Counted from the first letter of the stretch, positions 26,041 to 35,807 are shown. The stretch: DNA of 64,000 nucleotides from JABMQB01 sp963677475 (GCA_963677475.2 CAXXQD010000022.1:62001-126000); one strand, 5' to 3'. A program made the numbers and translations. The notes: generated by a model from the sequence alone, not told the origin.

Positions 26041-29000
26041 CTATTTATGCACAAATATCGGAATTTCAACAAAAAAACTCGTGCCAACATTTAATTCTGT
26101 TTCAAACCATATCCTTCCGTTAAAATTCTCCACAATACTTTTTACTATCGATAAGCCCAGTCCCATTCCACTTGATTTGGTCGTGAAACTTGGGCTAAAC
26201 AATTTGCTGCGAAGTTCTTCTGCAATTCCCGAACCGTCATCAGTGACTGTAATCAATGCCATATCGTTTGATTTTTGCAGTTTAATTTCAACATTCCCTT
26301 TAACCCCCATTGGGATTGCCTGGATAGCGTTTTTAACCAAATTAATTATTGCCCTTCCAAGTTGTTCCCTGTCGGCATTAACCTCCACATGTTCAGCATC
26401 GTCTATTTGGAGCGAAATGGTAGCCCTGTCGTGTGTTCCAAAAAGATCAATAACTTTTTTTATTTGGCCGGCTAAATTGAATACCTGGTTTCGCGCTGTC
26501 GGGATTTGGGCAAAGTTTGAAAATTCTGTTGAAATTGCAGAAAGATTGTCAATCTGTTCAATTAAAGTTTTTGTAACCCGATCAAAAAACTCGTCTTTTT
26601 GGGCGCTTTTTCCCAATGATCGTTGAAGGTATTGAATATTCAATTTCATAGGGGTCAGCGGGTTTTTAATTTCGTGGGCTATTTGTTTGGCCATTTCGCG
26701 CCATGCCGACTCCCTTTCTGAGCGGGCAAGAAGTTCTGCACTGTTCGAGAGTTCATCTACTTTTTTATTGTACTCTTTTGTGAGCATTCCAATTTCATCG
26801 TCTCCTTTATAATTTAAAGGTTCATTCCTCTTTCCCAGCTCCATTTTACGTAAATTATCACGAATTAAAATTAATGGGCGGGTTATTTGATTTGATATGA
26901 ATATTGCAGCAATTACACTTGCCAAGAAAAGGATGACATATAAGTTAAGAAATGCAACAATAAAAGTGGATATTTCCTGACTATATTTATCCTGTCGGGT
27001 AAAATAAGGAAGGTTGATTGTTCCGAGGTAATTCCGTTTGCTATTTATAATAGGTTTGTAAGCAGATAAATAGGAAAGCTCCCCAATGTGTTCAGGTTGA
27101 AAATAATTTGCTTTGTAGTTTTCGTAAAGTTCGTAGTATGCCTGTGAATTTATTTTTGTGGAAATTAATCCCCTATGGTAAATTTCTTCCCTGGAGGTTG
27201 CCAACAAATTACCATCGTTACCAAATATATTGATATCGGTCCTGAAAATGTTCGACAATTTGGCAAGTTCCCTAAGCATCCAAGATTGTATTGAGTCGTT
27301 TACTTCTTCCATATTGTAAAGCCTCATATCAATTTCTTCAGAAATTGATTTCATTTTCTCGTTTAAATCATGTTGATGTTTTGTATGGTATTCTTCCACA
27401 TTATAAAAAATGGTTACCACAGCAACAACCAACAACGAAACAAAAACAATGGCAATGATAGATGCCTGGATTTTAAACCTTAAATCAAATGAGAATGCCT
27501 TTAAACGAACTGCCTTGTTACCAATAGTCATAAACACAAGGCTTAAGAAAAAGAAAAAAACAAAAAGGTATGGAAAAGATATCAGGTAATCGATAAAGCT
27601 GAATATTTCCCTGCTAACAATCACATAGTTATTTTCGTTAATCCTGTAGATTATATGCCTGTGCCCGTTCCATCTTCCAATGGTAAAGGTTTCATCACTT
27701 ACTTCATAAGCATCGAAATAATGATTATACATAAAATCACCCTGGCTGTCAACCAACATTCCGTTGTTGTACTTCGCATAAGAGAAATTTTTATAGCTGG
27801 TTGGTTTCTCCATTGATTTGTCGAGCAGTAATTCGGGATAGCCAAGCCCTTCAGATGCCAGCGTTGAAACCAGCTCAATAAAAACGGTTACCCCTAAAGA
27901 GTCGGAAACGGATGCCCAGGGATAATTAAACTTTCCGAAATAGGTAATCCGGCCGTTCATGCGGTCCATAAAGTAGAAGTTTGTACCCAGCACCTGATGT
28001 CCTTCATCTTCAATCATTCGATCGAAAAATGGGAAGCAATCTACCATTTTATTGTCGGGCTCAATACTCAGTTTATCTGCCCCATCGCATATTGTTATTT
28101 GCAAGTCGTATTTTCGAAAGAATCCGTTGAAATAGGTATTTGCAATATAATATTCCAAAACTTCGAAGGGAGGGATCAGTAATTCAGGTATTTTAGAGTC
28201 GACACTAATTTGCTTTTGTACTTTATATAAAAGAACTTCTGCGGCAGGATCATGTTCTGCAACTAAATTTGTGGATAAAAGCTGTTGCGCTTCGTTGGTC
28301 TTTTTTAGTAAGGTTTTGTTAATAATGGAAAGGGAATATAAAGTTGCAATTGCAATAAATGCAATGAGGTAACTCAGTGTAAATTTTTGGAGGTATTTGC
28401 TGGTCATCACAACCAGAAGGAGCAATATGGCAAGTAAAAATAATACAATTGGATAGGATATTGCGGATGTAAAAAGCAGTTGCAAAACCACCATGAAGGC
28501 CGTTGTAGCTATAATTAAGAAGACCATTTTTCTCTTTGAATAAAACTTTCCAATTTCTTCCATTATCCTGGCTGCAACAAGAAACAGCCCCAATAATAAA
28601 ATAGCGATCGATAGGTAACCTAAAATGCTGTGAAAGGTTAGGTCGTTTATCCGGTTGAGCGAAAAAGATATGCTCGAATTATATACCAAAACATAGATGG
28701 ACTTGTTTATTAAAAGAAAAAACAGGGCACACAGAAGTAGGAAAGCAGCTATTACTTTATGAATGGAAACGCCCCAGTTAGCCGAAAGCCTTTTAAAATT
28801 AATGTCGAGGTTGAAATTGAGGGCCCAGAAAAAGAAAAATATGGAGATTAACAGATAATCGCCCAAGGATGGAAGCCACATATTGTAACTAAAGTAACTC
28901 GGAGAAAAGAATTTGAGGTCGTAGAACAAATTTGGGACCCGTAAAATGATATGCAACCAATATATAAGAAACAAAACTACTGCAAGTGCTGCTAACTTTG

Positions 29001-29718
29001 TGAATGTACCAAGTTCATTCCGTTTAATTTCTTTTCGAAGGAAAACGAATAAAAACAATAGCCCAATTAAATAAAGAATACCCGGAAAGTATAACTGGTA
29101 TGCTGTACTAAGTTTTACATTATCATGCTTTAATGAAAAAACACATTCGTTATTTAAATTGTGAATTGGAATACTATTTTCGGTATGAAGTTCTTCAATA
29201 TGAAATTCAGGGGGCAGGGTAAAATCTTTATGAAAACTGTTTTTTAAGTATTTGTTTTTGTACGGGTAATCGTACTTGATCAACATTAAACCAACAATTA
29301 TGTGGTCTCCGGTTTGTATATCCTCTTTCAAATAATATCCGTTCGGAAGCCTCCAAAATTTATCTTGTTCATCTTCTTCCGTAAAATAATCGTAAAACGA
29401 AATGGACCTGTCGGACCAATAAACCAGTTCGTTATGTTTGAAAATCAAAAAACCATACCCTTCTTTTTGAAGCAGTTGGTTATAGGTGTGAAATTTTTTC
29501 AGGTAATTTCCGTCGAATGCCGAATCCTGGATTTCAAGCTCAATTTGTTCAAGGTAGGACGCAAGTTTCGTTTCTTTTTCATGAAATTTTTTCTGGAATG
29601 ATTTAACCAAAAGGATTTCTGTTTTTTGGTTTATTGCACCTTTCTCCAAAATAATAACAATAATAAAACTTACTATTGCCAGAATTAAGCAAAGATATTT
29701 TTTAAGAAAGGAATTCAT
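26041..29718 (-). CDS. Very large NtrY-like membrane sensor histidine kinase
   Basis: At 1225 aa this is much larger than a standard kinase. A first helix (about 8-26) and an extracytoplasmic loop to about 210 are followed by seven or eight helices to about 470, a second loop of about 250 residues, two helices, a third loop of about 140 residues, another helix, then a HAMP domain (NQITRPLILIRDNLRKMELG). The kinase core has the H-box MAKQIAHEIKNPLTPM (His about 1015), typical of the NtrY class, then NLVKNAIQAI, DDGSGI and GMGLGLSIVKSI. No response regulator is adjacent. It is transcribed with rlmH upstream, only 11 bp away, so the two may form an operon. Confidence 0.9.
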   Translation of the reverse strand: MNSFLKKYLCLILAIVSFIIVIILEKGAINQKTEILLVKSFQKKFHEKETKLASYLEQIELEIQDSAFDGNYLKKFHTYNQLLQKEGYGFLIFKHNELVYWSDRSISFYDYFTEEDEQDKFWRLPNGYYLKEDIQTGDHIIVGLMLIKYDYPYKNKYLKNSFHKDFTLPPEFHIEELHTENSIPIHNLNNECVFSLKHDNVKLSTAYQLYFPGILYLIGLLFLFVFLRKEIKRNELGTFTKLAALAVVLFLIYWLHIILRVPNLFYDLKFFSPSYFSYNMWLPSLGDYLLISIFFFFWALNFNLDINFKRLSANWGVSIHKVIAAFLLLCALFFLLINKSIYVLVYNSSISFSLNRINDLTFHSILGYLSIAILLLGLFLVAARIMEEIGKFYSKRKMVFLIIATTAFMVVLQLLFTSAISYPIVLFLLAILLLLVVMTSKYLQKFTLSYLIAFIAIATLYSLSIINKTLLKKTNEAQQLLSTNLVAEHDPAAEVLLYKVQKQISVDSKIPELLIPPFEVLEYYIANTYFNGFFRKYDLQITICDGADKLSIEPDNKMVDCFPFFDRMIEDEGHQVLGTNFYFMDRMNGRITYFGKFNYPWASVSDSLGVTVFIELVSTLASEGLGYPELLLDKSMEKPTSYKNFSYAKYNNGMLVDSQGDFMYNHYFDAYEVSDETFTIGRWNGHRHIIYRINENNYVIVSREIFSFIDYLISFPYLFVFFFFLSLVFMTIGNKAVRLKAFSFDLRFKIQASIIAIVFVSLLVVAVVTIFYNVEEYHTKHQHDLNEKMKSISEEIDMRLYNMEEVNDSIQSWMLRELAKLSNIFRTDINIFGNDGNLLATSREEIYHRGLISTKINSQAYYELYENYKANYFQPEHIGELSYLSAYKPIINSKRNYLGTINLPYFTRQDKYSQEISTFIVAFLNLYVILFLASVIAAIFISNQITRPLILIRDNLRKMELGKRNEPLNYKGDDEIGMLTKEYNKKVDELSNSAELLARSERESAWREMAKQIAHEIKNPLTPMKLNIQYLQRSLGKSAQKDEFFDRVTKTLIEQIDNLSAISTEFSNFAQIPTARNQVFNLAGQIKKVIDLFGTHDRATISLQIDDAEHVEVNADREQLGRAIINLVKNAIQAIPMGVKGNVEIKLQKSNDMALITVTDDGSGIAEELRSKLFSPSFTTKSSGMGLGLSIVKSIVENFNGRIWFETELNVGTSFFVEIPIFVHK

Positions 29719-29729
29719 AAATTAAACAT

Positions 29730-30203
29730 TTAATCGTTATGGTATGGTTCACCCTTAATGATGGTGAAAGCCCGGTAAAGCTGCTCAAGGAACAATAATC
29801 TTACCATTTGGTGTGAAAAAGTCATTTTAGACAAGGAAATTTTTCCTGTCGCAAAATTGTAGAGGTCATCAGAGAACCCATAAGCTCCGCCAATTACAAA
29901 AACAAGCTCTTTTGTGCCCGATATGGCTTTTTTCTCAATAAAACCTGAAAATTCGCGCGAACCCATTATTTTTCCTTTTTCATCCAGTAATATGACTTCT
30001 GCCCCTTTGTTGATTTTTCCCTGAATTAAGTTCCCTTCTTTCTTTTTTTGAACATCCACCGGGATGTTTTTTGTTTGTTTCAAATTAGGTATGGTTGTTA
30101 ATTCAAAAGTTACGTAATGTTTCAATCGTTTACAATATTCTTCAATACCTTCTTTTAAATAGGAAGTATCCGTTTTTCCAATTACCAATAATGATATTTT
30201 CAT
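29730..30203 (-). CDS. rlmH: 23S rRNA (pseudouridine-1915-N3)-methyltransferase RlmH
   Basis: The 157-aa protein has the full-length SPOUT signature of RlmH: an N-terminal MKISLLVIGKT strand, LDEKGKIMGSREF, the SAM-binding knot with FVIGGAYGF, and the C-terminal LSKMTFSHQMVRLLFLEQLYRA followed by the invariant EPYHND end. It methylates pseudouridine 1915 in helix 69 of 23S rRNA after 70S assembly. The gene is highly conserved. It lies 11 bp upstream of the large kinase gene and divergently from a DUF4783 gene. Confidence 0.97.
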   Translation of the reverse strand: MKISLLVIGKTDTSYLKEGIEEYCKRLKHYVTFELTTIPNLKQTKNIPVDVQKKKEGNLIQGKINKGAEVILLDEKGKIMGSREFSGFIEKKAISGTKELVFVIGGAYGFSDDLYNFATGKISLSKMTFSHQMVRLLFLEQLYRAFTIIKGEPYHND

Positions 30204-30302
30204 TTACACAAAAAATCTATTTAATTTTATAAATTTACATTAAAATTGGCTTTTGCATAGTTTTTGCTAATTATATTCCCGAAAAAATGAAAACTCAAAA
30301 GA

Positions 30303-30704
30303 ATGGACAAAATATTTAAACATATATCCGTAATTATTTTATTTGTTTCACTTGTTGGGGCAGTTGGATCTGTAAAAGCACAAATACCAGAAGATCTTTT
30401 ATTAAGCCTATCTTCAGGAAATGCCAAAAACCTCTCCGAATTTTTTAACCAGAATATTGAATTGGTAATTGGCGATGACGATAATGTGTATAGCAAAACA
30501 CAAGCAAAACAAATAGTTTCCAATTTTTTTAAAGAGAACCAACCAGATAGTTTTAATAAAATCCACGATGGAGGTAAAGATGGCTCGAAGTATGTAATTG
30601 GAAACTTGCACACAGTAAATGGAAATTTCAGGGTATATTTTCTTTTAAAAGAACATTCGGGTAAATTTTATATCCATCAACTTAGGATAGAAAAACAATC
30701 GTAG
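30303..30704 (+). CDS. DUF4783 (NTF2-like) secreted protein
   Basis: A signal peptide ends near SVKAQ (about residue 25-27). The mature region shows the DUF4783 pattern seen next to rlmH and nadC in Bacteroidota: IPEDLLLSLSSGNAKNLSEFF, YSKTQAKQIVSNFF, and strands with HDGGKDGSKYVIGNLHT and KFYIHQLRIEK. The fold is NTF2-like, and no catalytic role is known. It is followed after 4 bp by the YihY gene, so they are co-transcribed. Confidence 0.85.
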   Translation: MDKIFKHISVIILFVSLVGAVGSVKAQIPEDLLLSLSSGNAKNLSEFFNQNIELVIGDDDNVYSKTQAKQIVSNFFKENQPDSFNKIHDGGKDGSKYVIGNLHTVNGNFRVYFLLKEHSGKFYIHQLRIEKQS

Positions 30705-30708
30705 CCAG

Positions 30709-31635
30709 ATGGCATTTTTTCGGATCAGAAGGTTTAAATTATGGAGCAATAAGCTCATCAAATATGCGAAAAAGGTTTCACTGCCTTTTTTTGATGGGGT
30801 TCCGTTGTATGATGTATCCCTTTTTTTCTGGAGAAGTATTACCGATGGAGCGTTAACAACCCGTGCATCGGCAATTGCATTTAGTTTTTTCCTGGCACTT
30901 TTCCCGGCAATAATTTTTCTTTTTACATTAATCCCATTAATTAAAATACCTAATTTCCAGACAGAATTGTTTATCGTTCTTAAAGATATAATTCCAGCCA
31001 GTTTGTTTACAACCATTGAAGAAACCATTTTTAGCATTATCAATGAAATTGAAGGGGGATGGCTTTCTGTTGGGTTTTTTATGGCTTTGATTTTTTCCAC
31101 CAACGGAATTGCATCAATGATGAGTGCTTTCGATGCTACCGTTCACGACTTGAAAGCTTATAATTGGGTTAATCAAAGGCTTATTGCCATAGTCCTGTTG
31201 CTTATTTTGTCGGTGCTTTTAACTACAGCTATAGCATTGTTAATAGGAGGGCAATGGCTTCTGGTTTACTTAAAAGATGATATGGGGTGGTTAAATGGTA
31301 ATTTCGAATTTAACCTTCTTTCGGCTGGGAAATGGATTGTGATTGTTGCCTTATTCTTTTTCGCGTATTCATTTTTGTATTACATGGCGCCCGCAAAGAA
31401 AACCAAATGGCGTTTTATTTCTGCTGGCGGTACATTGGCAACAGTACTTTCTATTATAGCTATGCGCGGATTTACCTATTATCTGGATAATTTCAGTCAA
31501 TACAATGTTTTGTATGGTTCAATCGGAACTTTATTGGCAGTATTGCTACTGATGTACATTATGTCGTTTATCCTTTTGCTAGGATTCGAACTCAATGCCA
31601 GTATTTATCAGGCGCATTCTTTAAAGAGTGAATGA
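30709..31635 (+). CDS. YihY/BrkB-family inner membrane protein
   Basis: The 308-aa protein has about six membrane helices and the conserved early segment ASAIAFSFFLALFPAIIF, typical of the YihY family (formerly annotated as ribonuclease BN). Later signatures are WRFISAGGTLATVLSI and the C-terminal LGFELNASIYQAH. The family is probably a transporter or envelope protein, with no proven activity. Its stop codon lies within the first units of an 8-bp tandem repeat that separates it from the convergent rhomboid gene. Confidence 0.9.
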   Translation: MAFFRIRRFKLWSNKLIKYAKKVSLPFFDGVPLYDVSLFFWRSITDGALTTRASAIAFSFFLALFPAIIFLFTLIPLIKIPNFQTELFIVLKDIIPASLFTTIEETIFSIINEIEGGWLSVGFFMALIFSTNGIASMMSAFDATVHDLKAYNWVNQRLIAIVLLLILSVLLTTAIALLIGGQWLLVYLKDDMGWLNGNFEFNLLSAGKWIVIVALFFFAYSFLYYMAPAKKTKWRFISAGGTLATVLSIIAMRGFTYYLDNFSQYNVLYGSIGTLLAVLLLMYIMSFILLLGFELNASIYQAHSLKSE

Positions 31636-31737
31636 GTGAATGAGTGAATGATTGAATGATTGAATGACTGAATGACTGAATGACTGAATGACTGAATGAT
31701 TGAATGACTGAATGATTGAATGACTGAATGACTGAAT
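31626..31737. repeat. 8-bp tandem repeat, 14 units, between convergent genes
   Basis: Units of GANTGAAT with N being G (3), T (2), C (4), T, C, T, C, C in order run without interruption from 31626 to 31737. The first unit contains the stop codon of the YihY gene. Downstream, ACTGAA/AACTGA remnants continue to about 31760. The region is too repetitive to encode a protein and lacks a hairpin; it looks like a variable-number tandem repeat. Confidence 0.95.
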
Positions 31738-31765
31738 GAACTGAAAACTGAGACTGAACACTGAC

Positions 31766-32635
31766 TTACTTTTTCCCCTGTTTAAACAGGATTTCTTTTT
31801 CTTTCGAATTCAAACTATCGTAGCCGGTTTTGCTGATTTTTTCTAAAATCCGGTTGATTTCCTTTTGGTTTTGGTTTTTCTGTTTGTTGTATTCACGGTC
31901 GTCTCTCGGGGGTTGTTTATGCGAAACATATATTTTTTGTTTTGTTTTAAACAGCTTTATTATTTTATCGAAGAATTTCATAAACCCATTGCTTAAATCT
32001 TTTCCTTTTGCCAGTTGCGAAATAAATAGCCATCCCCAAAAAGCTCCGCCCAAATGCGCAATATTTCCTCCGGCATTTGTGCTTGAGATGCCTATTACCG
32101 ATAGTAATACATATACTAACGCAACGTATTTCATTTGCACCCTTCCGATCAACACTAATTGAATTTCCTGGTTTGGTGCATATGCTGCAACCGCAACCAA
32201 AATTGCGATCACCGATGCTGATGCTCCAAGTAAGACACTATTGGCACCCATAAAAACTGGGAACAAGTTGTAGGCAAGTACATAGAAAATCCCGCCAATC
32301 AAGCCGCCAATCAGATAAAGGCTAATAAGCTTACGCTCATTGAAATATCTTAACAACAACCTTCCAAACCAATATAATCCTAAAATATTAAATAGAAAAT
32401 GCATAAATCCTTCATGAAGGAACATATAAGTAAATAAAGTCCATGGACGAAGAAGAAGCTCTGCCGGATTGCTTGGCAATGCCAGCCAAAAAACTAAAGG
32501 AAATGGTTTTGCAATTAGGTAAAACAATGCTTGCAAAACCTTCACCAAAAGAAAAACCCCGGCATTCACATAAATTAGCCTTGTTAAGGCAGAACCTTGC
32601 TTAAACGAGTTTTTTATGTCATCAACAATGTTCAT
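31766..32635 (-). CDS. Rhomboid family intramembrane serine protease
   Basis: The first 200 residues form six membrane helices. The catalytic Ser is in GASASVIAI and the catalytic His in NAGGNIAHLGGAFWGW; HEGFMHFLFNILGLYWFGRLL supplies the HxxxN-type oxyanion-stabilising segment. The C-terminal 80 residues are cytoplasmic, basic and gln-rich, ending in LNSKEKEILFKQGKK, as in Bacteroidota rhomboids. Substrates are unknown. It lies directly against the second rhomboid gene (no gap). Confidence 0.93.
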   Translation of the reverse strand: MNIVDDIKNSFKQGSALTRLIYVNAGVFLLVKVLQALFYLIAKPFPLVFWLALPSNPAELLLRPWTLFTYMFLHEGFMHFLFNILGLYWFGRLLLRYFNERKLISLYLIGGLIGGIFYVLAYNLFPVFMGANSVLLGASASVIAILVAVAAYAPNQEIQLVLIGRVQMKYVALVYVLLSVIGISSTNAGGNIAHLGGAFWGWLFISQLAKGKDLSNGFMKFFDKIIKLFKTKQKIYVSHKQPPRDDREYNKQKNQNQKEINRILEKISKTGYDSLNSKEKEILFKQGKK

Positions 32636-33457
32636 TTAATAGAAAGTATTTTTTGTTTTGTTCCAATATTTGATAAGGATAAACCCAAACAACATACCGC
32701 CAAGGTGTGCAAAGTGCGCAACATTTCCGCCGCCTTTAATTCCCAGGAATAATTCAATTAATCCGTAACCGATTACAAAATATTTGGCTTTGATGGGAAC
32801 TGGAATAAACATCATATACAGCTCTGTATTCGGGAATAACATCCCAAAAGCCAATAAAATTCCAAATACGGCACCCGATGCCCCAACAGTTGGTGTGTCA
32901 ATATGCAAACGCATAATTTGCTCCATTAGCCTTTGGCCTTCGCCAGCATAATTTAAATTCGTAGGATCGTTATACCAAGAATTTATAAAATCATAAACCT
33001 GGGGTGTTGCATTTGGCAGGTATTTGTTGACAAAATGATCGAGTAATTCAGGAGCAGGTGTATTAATAAATACATTCATCGCATTTTGCATTCCTGAAAT
33101 TTGCAGGTGCCCAATAAAAGTATGGATTATAATTGCCCCAATTCCGGTTGCAAAATAATAGATAAAAAACCGTTTTGATCCCCATACGCTTTCAAGTACA
33201 CGACCGAACATCCATAAAGCAAACATATTGAAAAAAATATGTGCAAATCCGTCCATGCTGTGCATAAACATATAGGTAACAACCTGGTGCAACATAAATT
33301 TCTCTGATGCGGGGTGGTGCATTCCAAGTATATTGACGAGGTCGATCCCTACTGATTTTAATACCCATGCTGCCAGTAGGACAAGCACGTTAATAATCAA
33401 TAGGTTTTTTACAACCGGAGGGATATTGCTAAATGGAGATCTGTTATTCATATTCAA
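32636..33457 (-). CDS. Rhomboid family intramembrane serine protease, second copy
   Basis: The protein keeps the family motifs HSMDGFAHIFFNMFALWMFG, GASGAVFGILLAF with the catalytic Ser, and FAHLGGMLFGF with the catalytic His. It carries a 60-residue insertion between helices (NAPAPELLDHFVNKY-type region with NYAGEGQRLMEQI) absent from the neighbouring paralogue. Tandem rhomboid genes beside mutL are a common Bacteroidota arrangement. They probably have distinct substrates or work as a pair. The gene is followed by the first rhomboid with a single-base junction. Confidence 0.93.
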   Translation of the reverse strand: MNMNNRSPFSNIPPVVKNLLIINVLVLLAAWVLKSVGIDLVNILGMHHPASEKFMLHQVVTYMFMHSMDGFAHIFFNMFALWMFGRVLESVWGSKRFFIYYFATGIGAIIIHTFIGHLQISGMQNAMNVFINTPAPELLDHFVNKYLPNATPQVYDFINSWYNDPTNLNYAGEGQRLMEQIMRLHIDTPTVGASGAVFGILLAFGMLFPNTELYMMFIPVPIKAKYFVIGYGLIELFLGIKGGGNVAHFAHLGGMLFGFILIKYWNKTKNTFY

Positions 33458-33524
33458 ATATTTCGGATTTTACTAACAATTGTTACGCCAAGTGAAATTA
33501 TAAGCCTAATTATAAGACAAGTTG

Positions 33525-35369
33525 TCACCTAAAAAAACTTTTTTCGATTTCTTCCAGGCTAATGATCGACAAAACGGGTTTTCCATCGGGGGAATAATTA
33601 GGAGTGGCACATGCAAACAAGTTATCAATTAAATAGCCCATTTCTTCCGGTTTTAATTCAACGCCATAATTAATCGATGAGGCTTTTGCCAACGACATTG
33701 CTATTTGCTCTTTCACTTTTTCTTTTGCGTCCGATGGCGAATTCTTATATTCTTCCAGTAATTTCTCAACAATTATTTCCGGGGCAGAATTGCCAAGTAT
33801 GCCCGGTGTGCCGTTAATCACAAAGGTATCTTTCCCAAATTCCCGGATGTCAAATCCTAATTTTGACAAATCATCGTTTATTTCTGTAAGTAATGCTGCA
33901 TCAGCCGGATTTAATTCGATAGTTTGCGGGAACAATTGTTGTTGGCTTGCAACGGATTCGGAAACAAGGACTTCCATAAATTTCTCAAAAAGAACCCTTT
34001 CTTGTGCCCTCTTCTGGTCAATCAACATTAATCCTGATTTTACAGGGGTAAGAATATATTTATTTTTTAGTTGTATGAGTTTTTTCCCGGAGAAAGCAAT
34101 GCCTGAAGAATCATACAAATCATTGTTGTCGTTTTCTAGCTTTGGATTCTCTGCCGATTTTTCGTTTTCGAACCCCTCGTACAATTTTTCCCAATTATCC
34201 AGGTTCTGCTTGGTGTTTCCTCCATCGAAGGAGCCTCCCGATTGTCTTGTTTTCTTCTCTTCAAAAGGGTTATAAGTAAAATCAATATCTATTTTTGGCA
34301 TTTCAACTTCATCCCTGTGTTTTTTGGCGATAGGAATATCCATACTTCCTTTCTGGTCGAAGTCGATGCTTGGCACCACGTTGTGTTTGCCTAGTGATTC
34401 GCGAATAGCTGCAAGCAGAAGTTGCCAAATAGCCCTGTCGTCCTCAAACTTTATTTCCGTTTTTGTGGGGTGAATGTTAATATCGATTTTTGCCGGATCG
34501 ACATCCAAAAATATAAAATAGGAAGGCACCATATCCGTGGCCAATAATTTTTCATACGCCTGGGTTACAGCTTTATGAAAGTAGGGATGGCGCATATATC
34601 TGTTATTGACAAAAAAGAATTGTTCACCCAAAGTCCTTCTGGCAAACTTTGGCTGACCAACAAAACCTGTTATTTTTACCACGCTGGTTTGTGTATCCAC
34701 CGGAACCAGGCTTTGGCTAATACTTTTCCCAAAAACATTGATAATCCGCTTGTAATGATTGGCTCTTGGGAGTTCATATAAAGATAAGTTATTATGAAAT
34801 AGCGAAATTGCAACGTGTGGGTTTGGCAAAGCAATCCGCTGAATTTCGTTGATAATATGCTTAAGTTCGGTACTATCAGCTTTAAGGAATTTCCGTCGGG
34901 CAGGTACATTGAAAAACAAATTTTTCACCTGAAAAACAGTACCATTATTGCATCCCGTTGGTTCTTGTTCCATAACCTGTGAGCCACTAATATGGATATA
35001 AGTTCCAAGTTCGTCGTCACCTCTTTTAGTACGGATTTCAACATCAGCAATGGCTGCAATTGAGGCAAGTGCTTCTCCCCTGAAACCCATGGTGCGGATG
35101 GCAAAAAGATCGTTCGCCGAATTAATTTTTGAAGTGGCATGGCGTTCAAAAGCCATACGGGCATCGGTTGCCGACATTCCGCAACCATTGTCGTTAACCT
35201 GGATCAGGGTTTTCCCGGCATCCTTAATATGAACAATAATATCTGAGGCACCAGCATCCAAAGCATTTTCAACCAGTTCTTTTACAACAGAAGCAGGTCG
35301 TTGGATGACTTCTCCGGCTGCAATTTGGTTGGCTACGGAATCTGGTAAAAGTTGAATGATGTCACTCAT
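33525..35369 (-). CDS. mutL: DNA mismatch repair protein MutL
   Basis: I start at MSDIIQLLP, whose ATG shares a base with the stop of the upstream gene; four extra upstream codons are unlikely. The GHKL ATPase domain is intact: QIAAGEVIQRPASVVKELVENALDAGASDI, MGFRGEAL and HIHPTKTEI. The C-terminal dimerisation domain is present. In the region where endonuclease-type MutL proteins have DQHA(X)2E(X)4E, this protein has DQKRAQERVLFE, so the metal-ligand histidine is replaced by lysine. Either it has lost nicking activity or this lineage uses a modified motif. MutL couples MutS mismatch recognition to strand removal. Confidence 0.95.
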   Translation of the reverse strand: MSDIIQLLPDSVANQIAAGEVIQRPASVVKELVENALDAGASDIIVHIKDAGKTLIQVNDNGCGMSATDARMAFERHATSKINSANDLFAIRTMGFRGEALASIAAIADVEIRTKRGDDELGTYIHISGSQVMEQEPTGCNNGTVFQVKNLFFNVPARRKFLKADSTELKHIINEIQRIALPNPHVAISLFHNNLSLYELPRANHYKRIINVFGKSISQSLVPVDTQTSVVKITGFVGQPKFARRTLGEQFFFVNNRYMRHPYFHKAVTQAYEKLLATDMVPSYFIFLDVDPAKIDINIHPTKTEIKFEDDRAIWQLLLAAIRESLGKHNVVPSIDFDQKGSMDIPIAKKHRDEVEMPKIDIDFTYNPFEEKKTRQSGGSFDGGNTKQNLDNWEKLYEGFENEKSAENPKLENDNNDLYDSSGIAFSGKKLIQLKNKYILTPVKSGLMLIDQKRAQERVLFEKFMEVLVSESVASQQQLFPQTIELNPADAALLTEINDDLSKLGFDIREFGKDTFVINGTPGILGNSAPEIIVEKLLEEYKNSPSDAKEKVKEQIAMSLAKASSINYGVELKPEEMGYLIDNLFACATPNYSPDGKPVLSIISLEEIEKSFFR

Positions 35370-35668
35370 TAAAAAATCCAATCCGTGTAAAAGAAAACAT
35401 ATACAATTGCTGTAAGTATAATAACCAGAAAGATAATCCTCCAGTTGGAATTCCTTCGGGCGTCTTCCACCGATTTTGAATTGGAAATCCCACTTCTGAA
35501 CGAACCTTTGATATTTGCGCGGAAGGGCTTGTCATTTTCATCTTTTATGCCCATTTCGGCTTTAACGAGCCTTTCCCTTGATTCTACAAAATCTTTTTGC
35601 TCATCGTAATATCTTGGCTTAAAATTGAATCTTTTTGCTCCCGGTATGTGGAAAAAATTGCCAATCAT
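35369..35668 (-). CDS. Small protein with C-terminal membrane anchor
   Basis: The 99-aa protein starts MIGNFFHIPGAKRFNFKPRYYD, a sequence commonly found upstream of mutL in Bacteroidota. A cytoplasmic-type charged region follows and one transmembrane helix lies at about residues 78-95. Its stop codon overlaps the mutL start by one base, giving translational coupling. Function unknown; conservation of the position suggests co-regulation with mutL rather than a repair role. Confidence 0.75.
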   Translation of the reverse strand: MIGNFFHIPGAKRFNFKPRYYDEQKDFVESRERLVKAEMGIKDENDKPFRANIKGSFRSGISNSKSVEDARRNSNWRIIFLVIILTAIVYVFFYTDWIF

Positions 35669-35807
35669 AGCTTTCTATTTTTAAATCATTACAAAGATAA
35701 CTTTTATTTGAAAGAATTTGATTCCAAGAACTATTATCCATTAATTATAGGAACCTATTTTGGAATAGTTATTGATATAAGTTCCAGACATTTCAAGAGT
35801 AACAAAA

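Noticed and set aside
30227..30613. 128-codon minus-strand frame over the DUF4783 gene
   Set aside because: The plus-strand protein has a signal peptide and family pattern; the other frame is a shadow.
31626..31737. 8-bp repeat as phase-variation switch for the YihY protein
   Set aside because: The stop codon is in the first unit and the repeat is after the coding region, so unit changes would not alter the reading frame.
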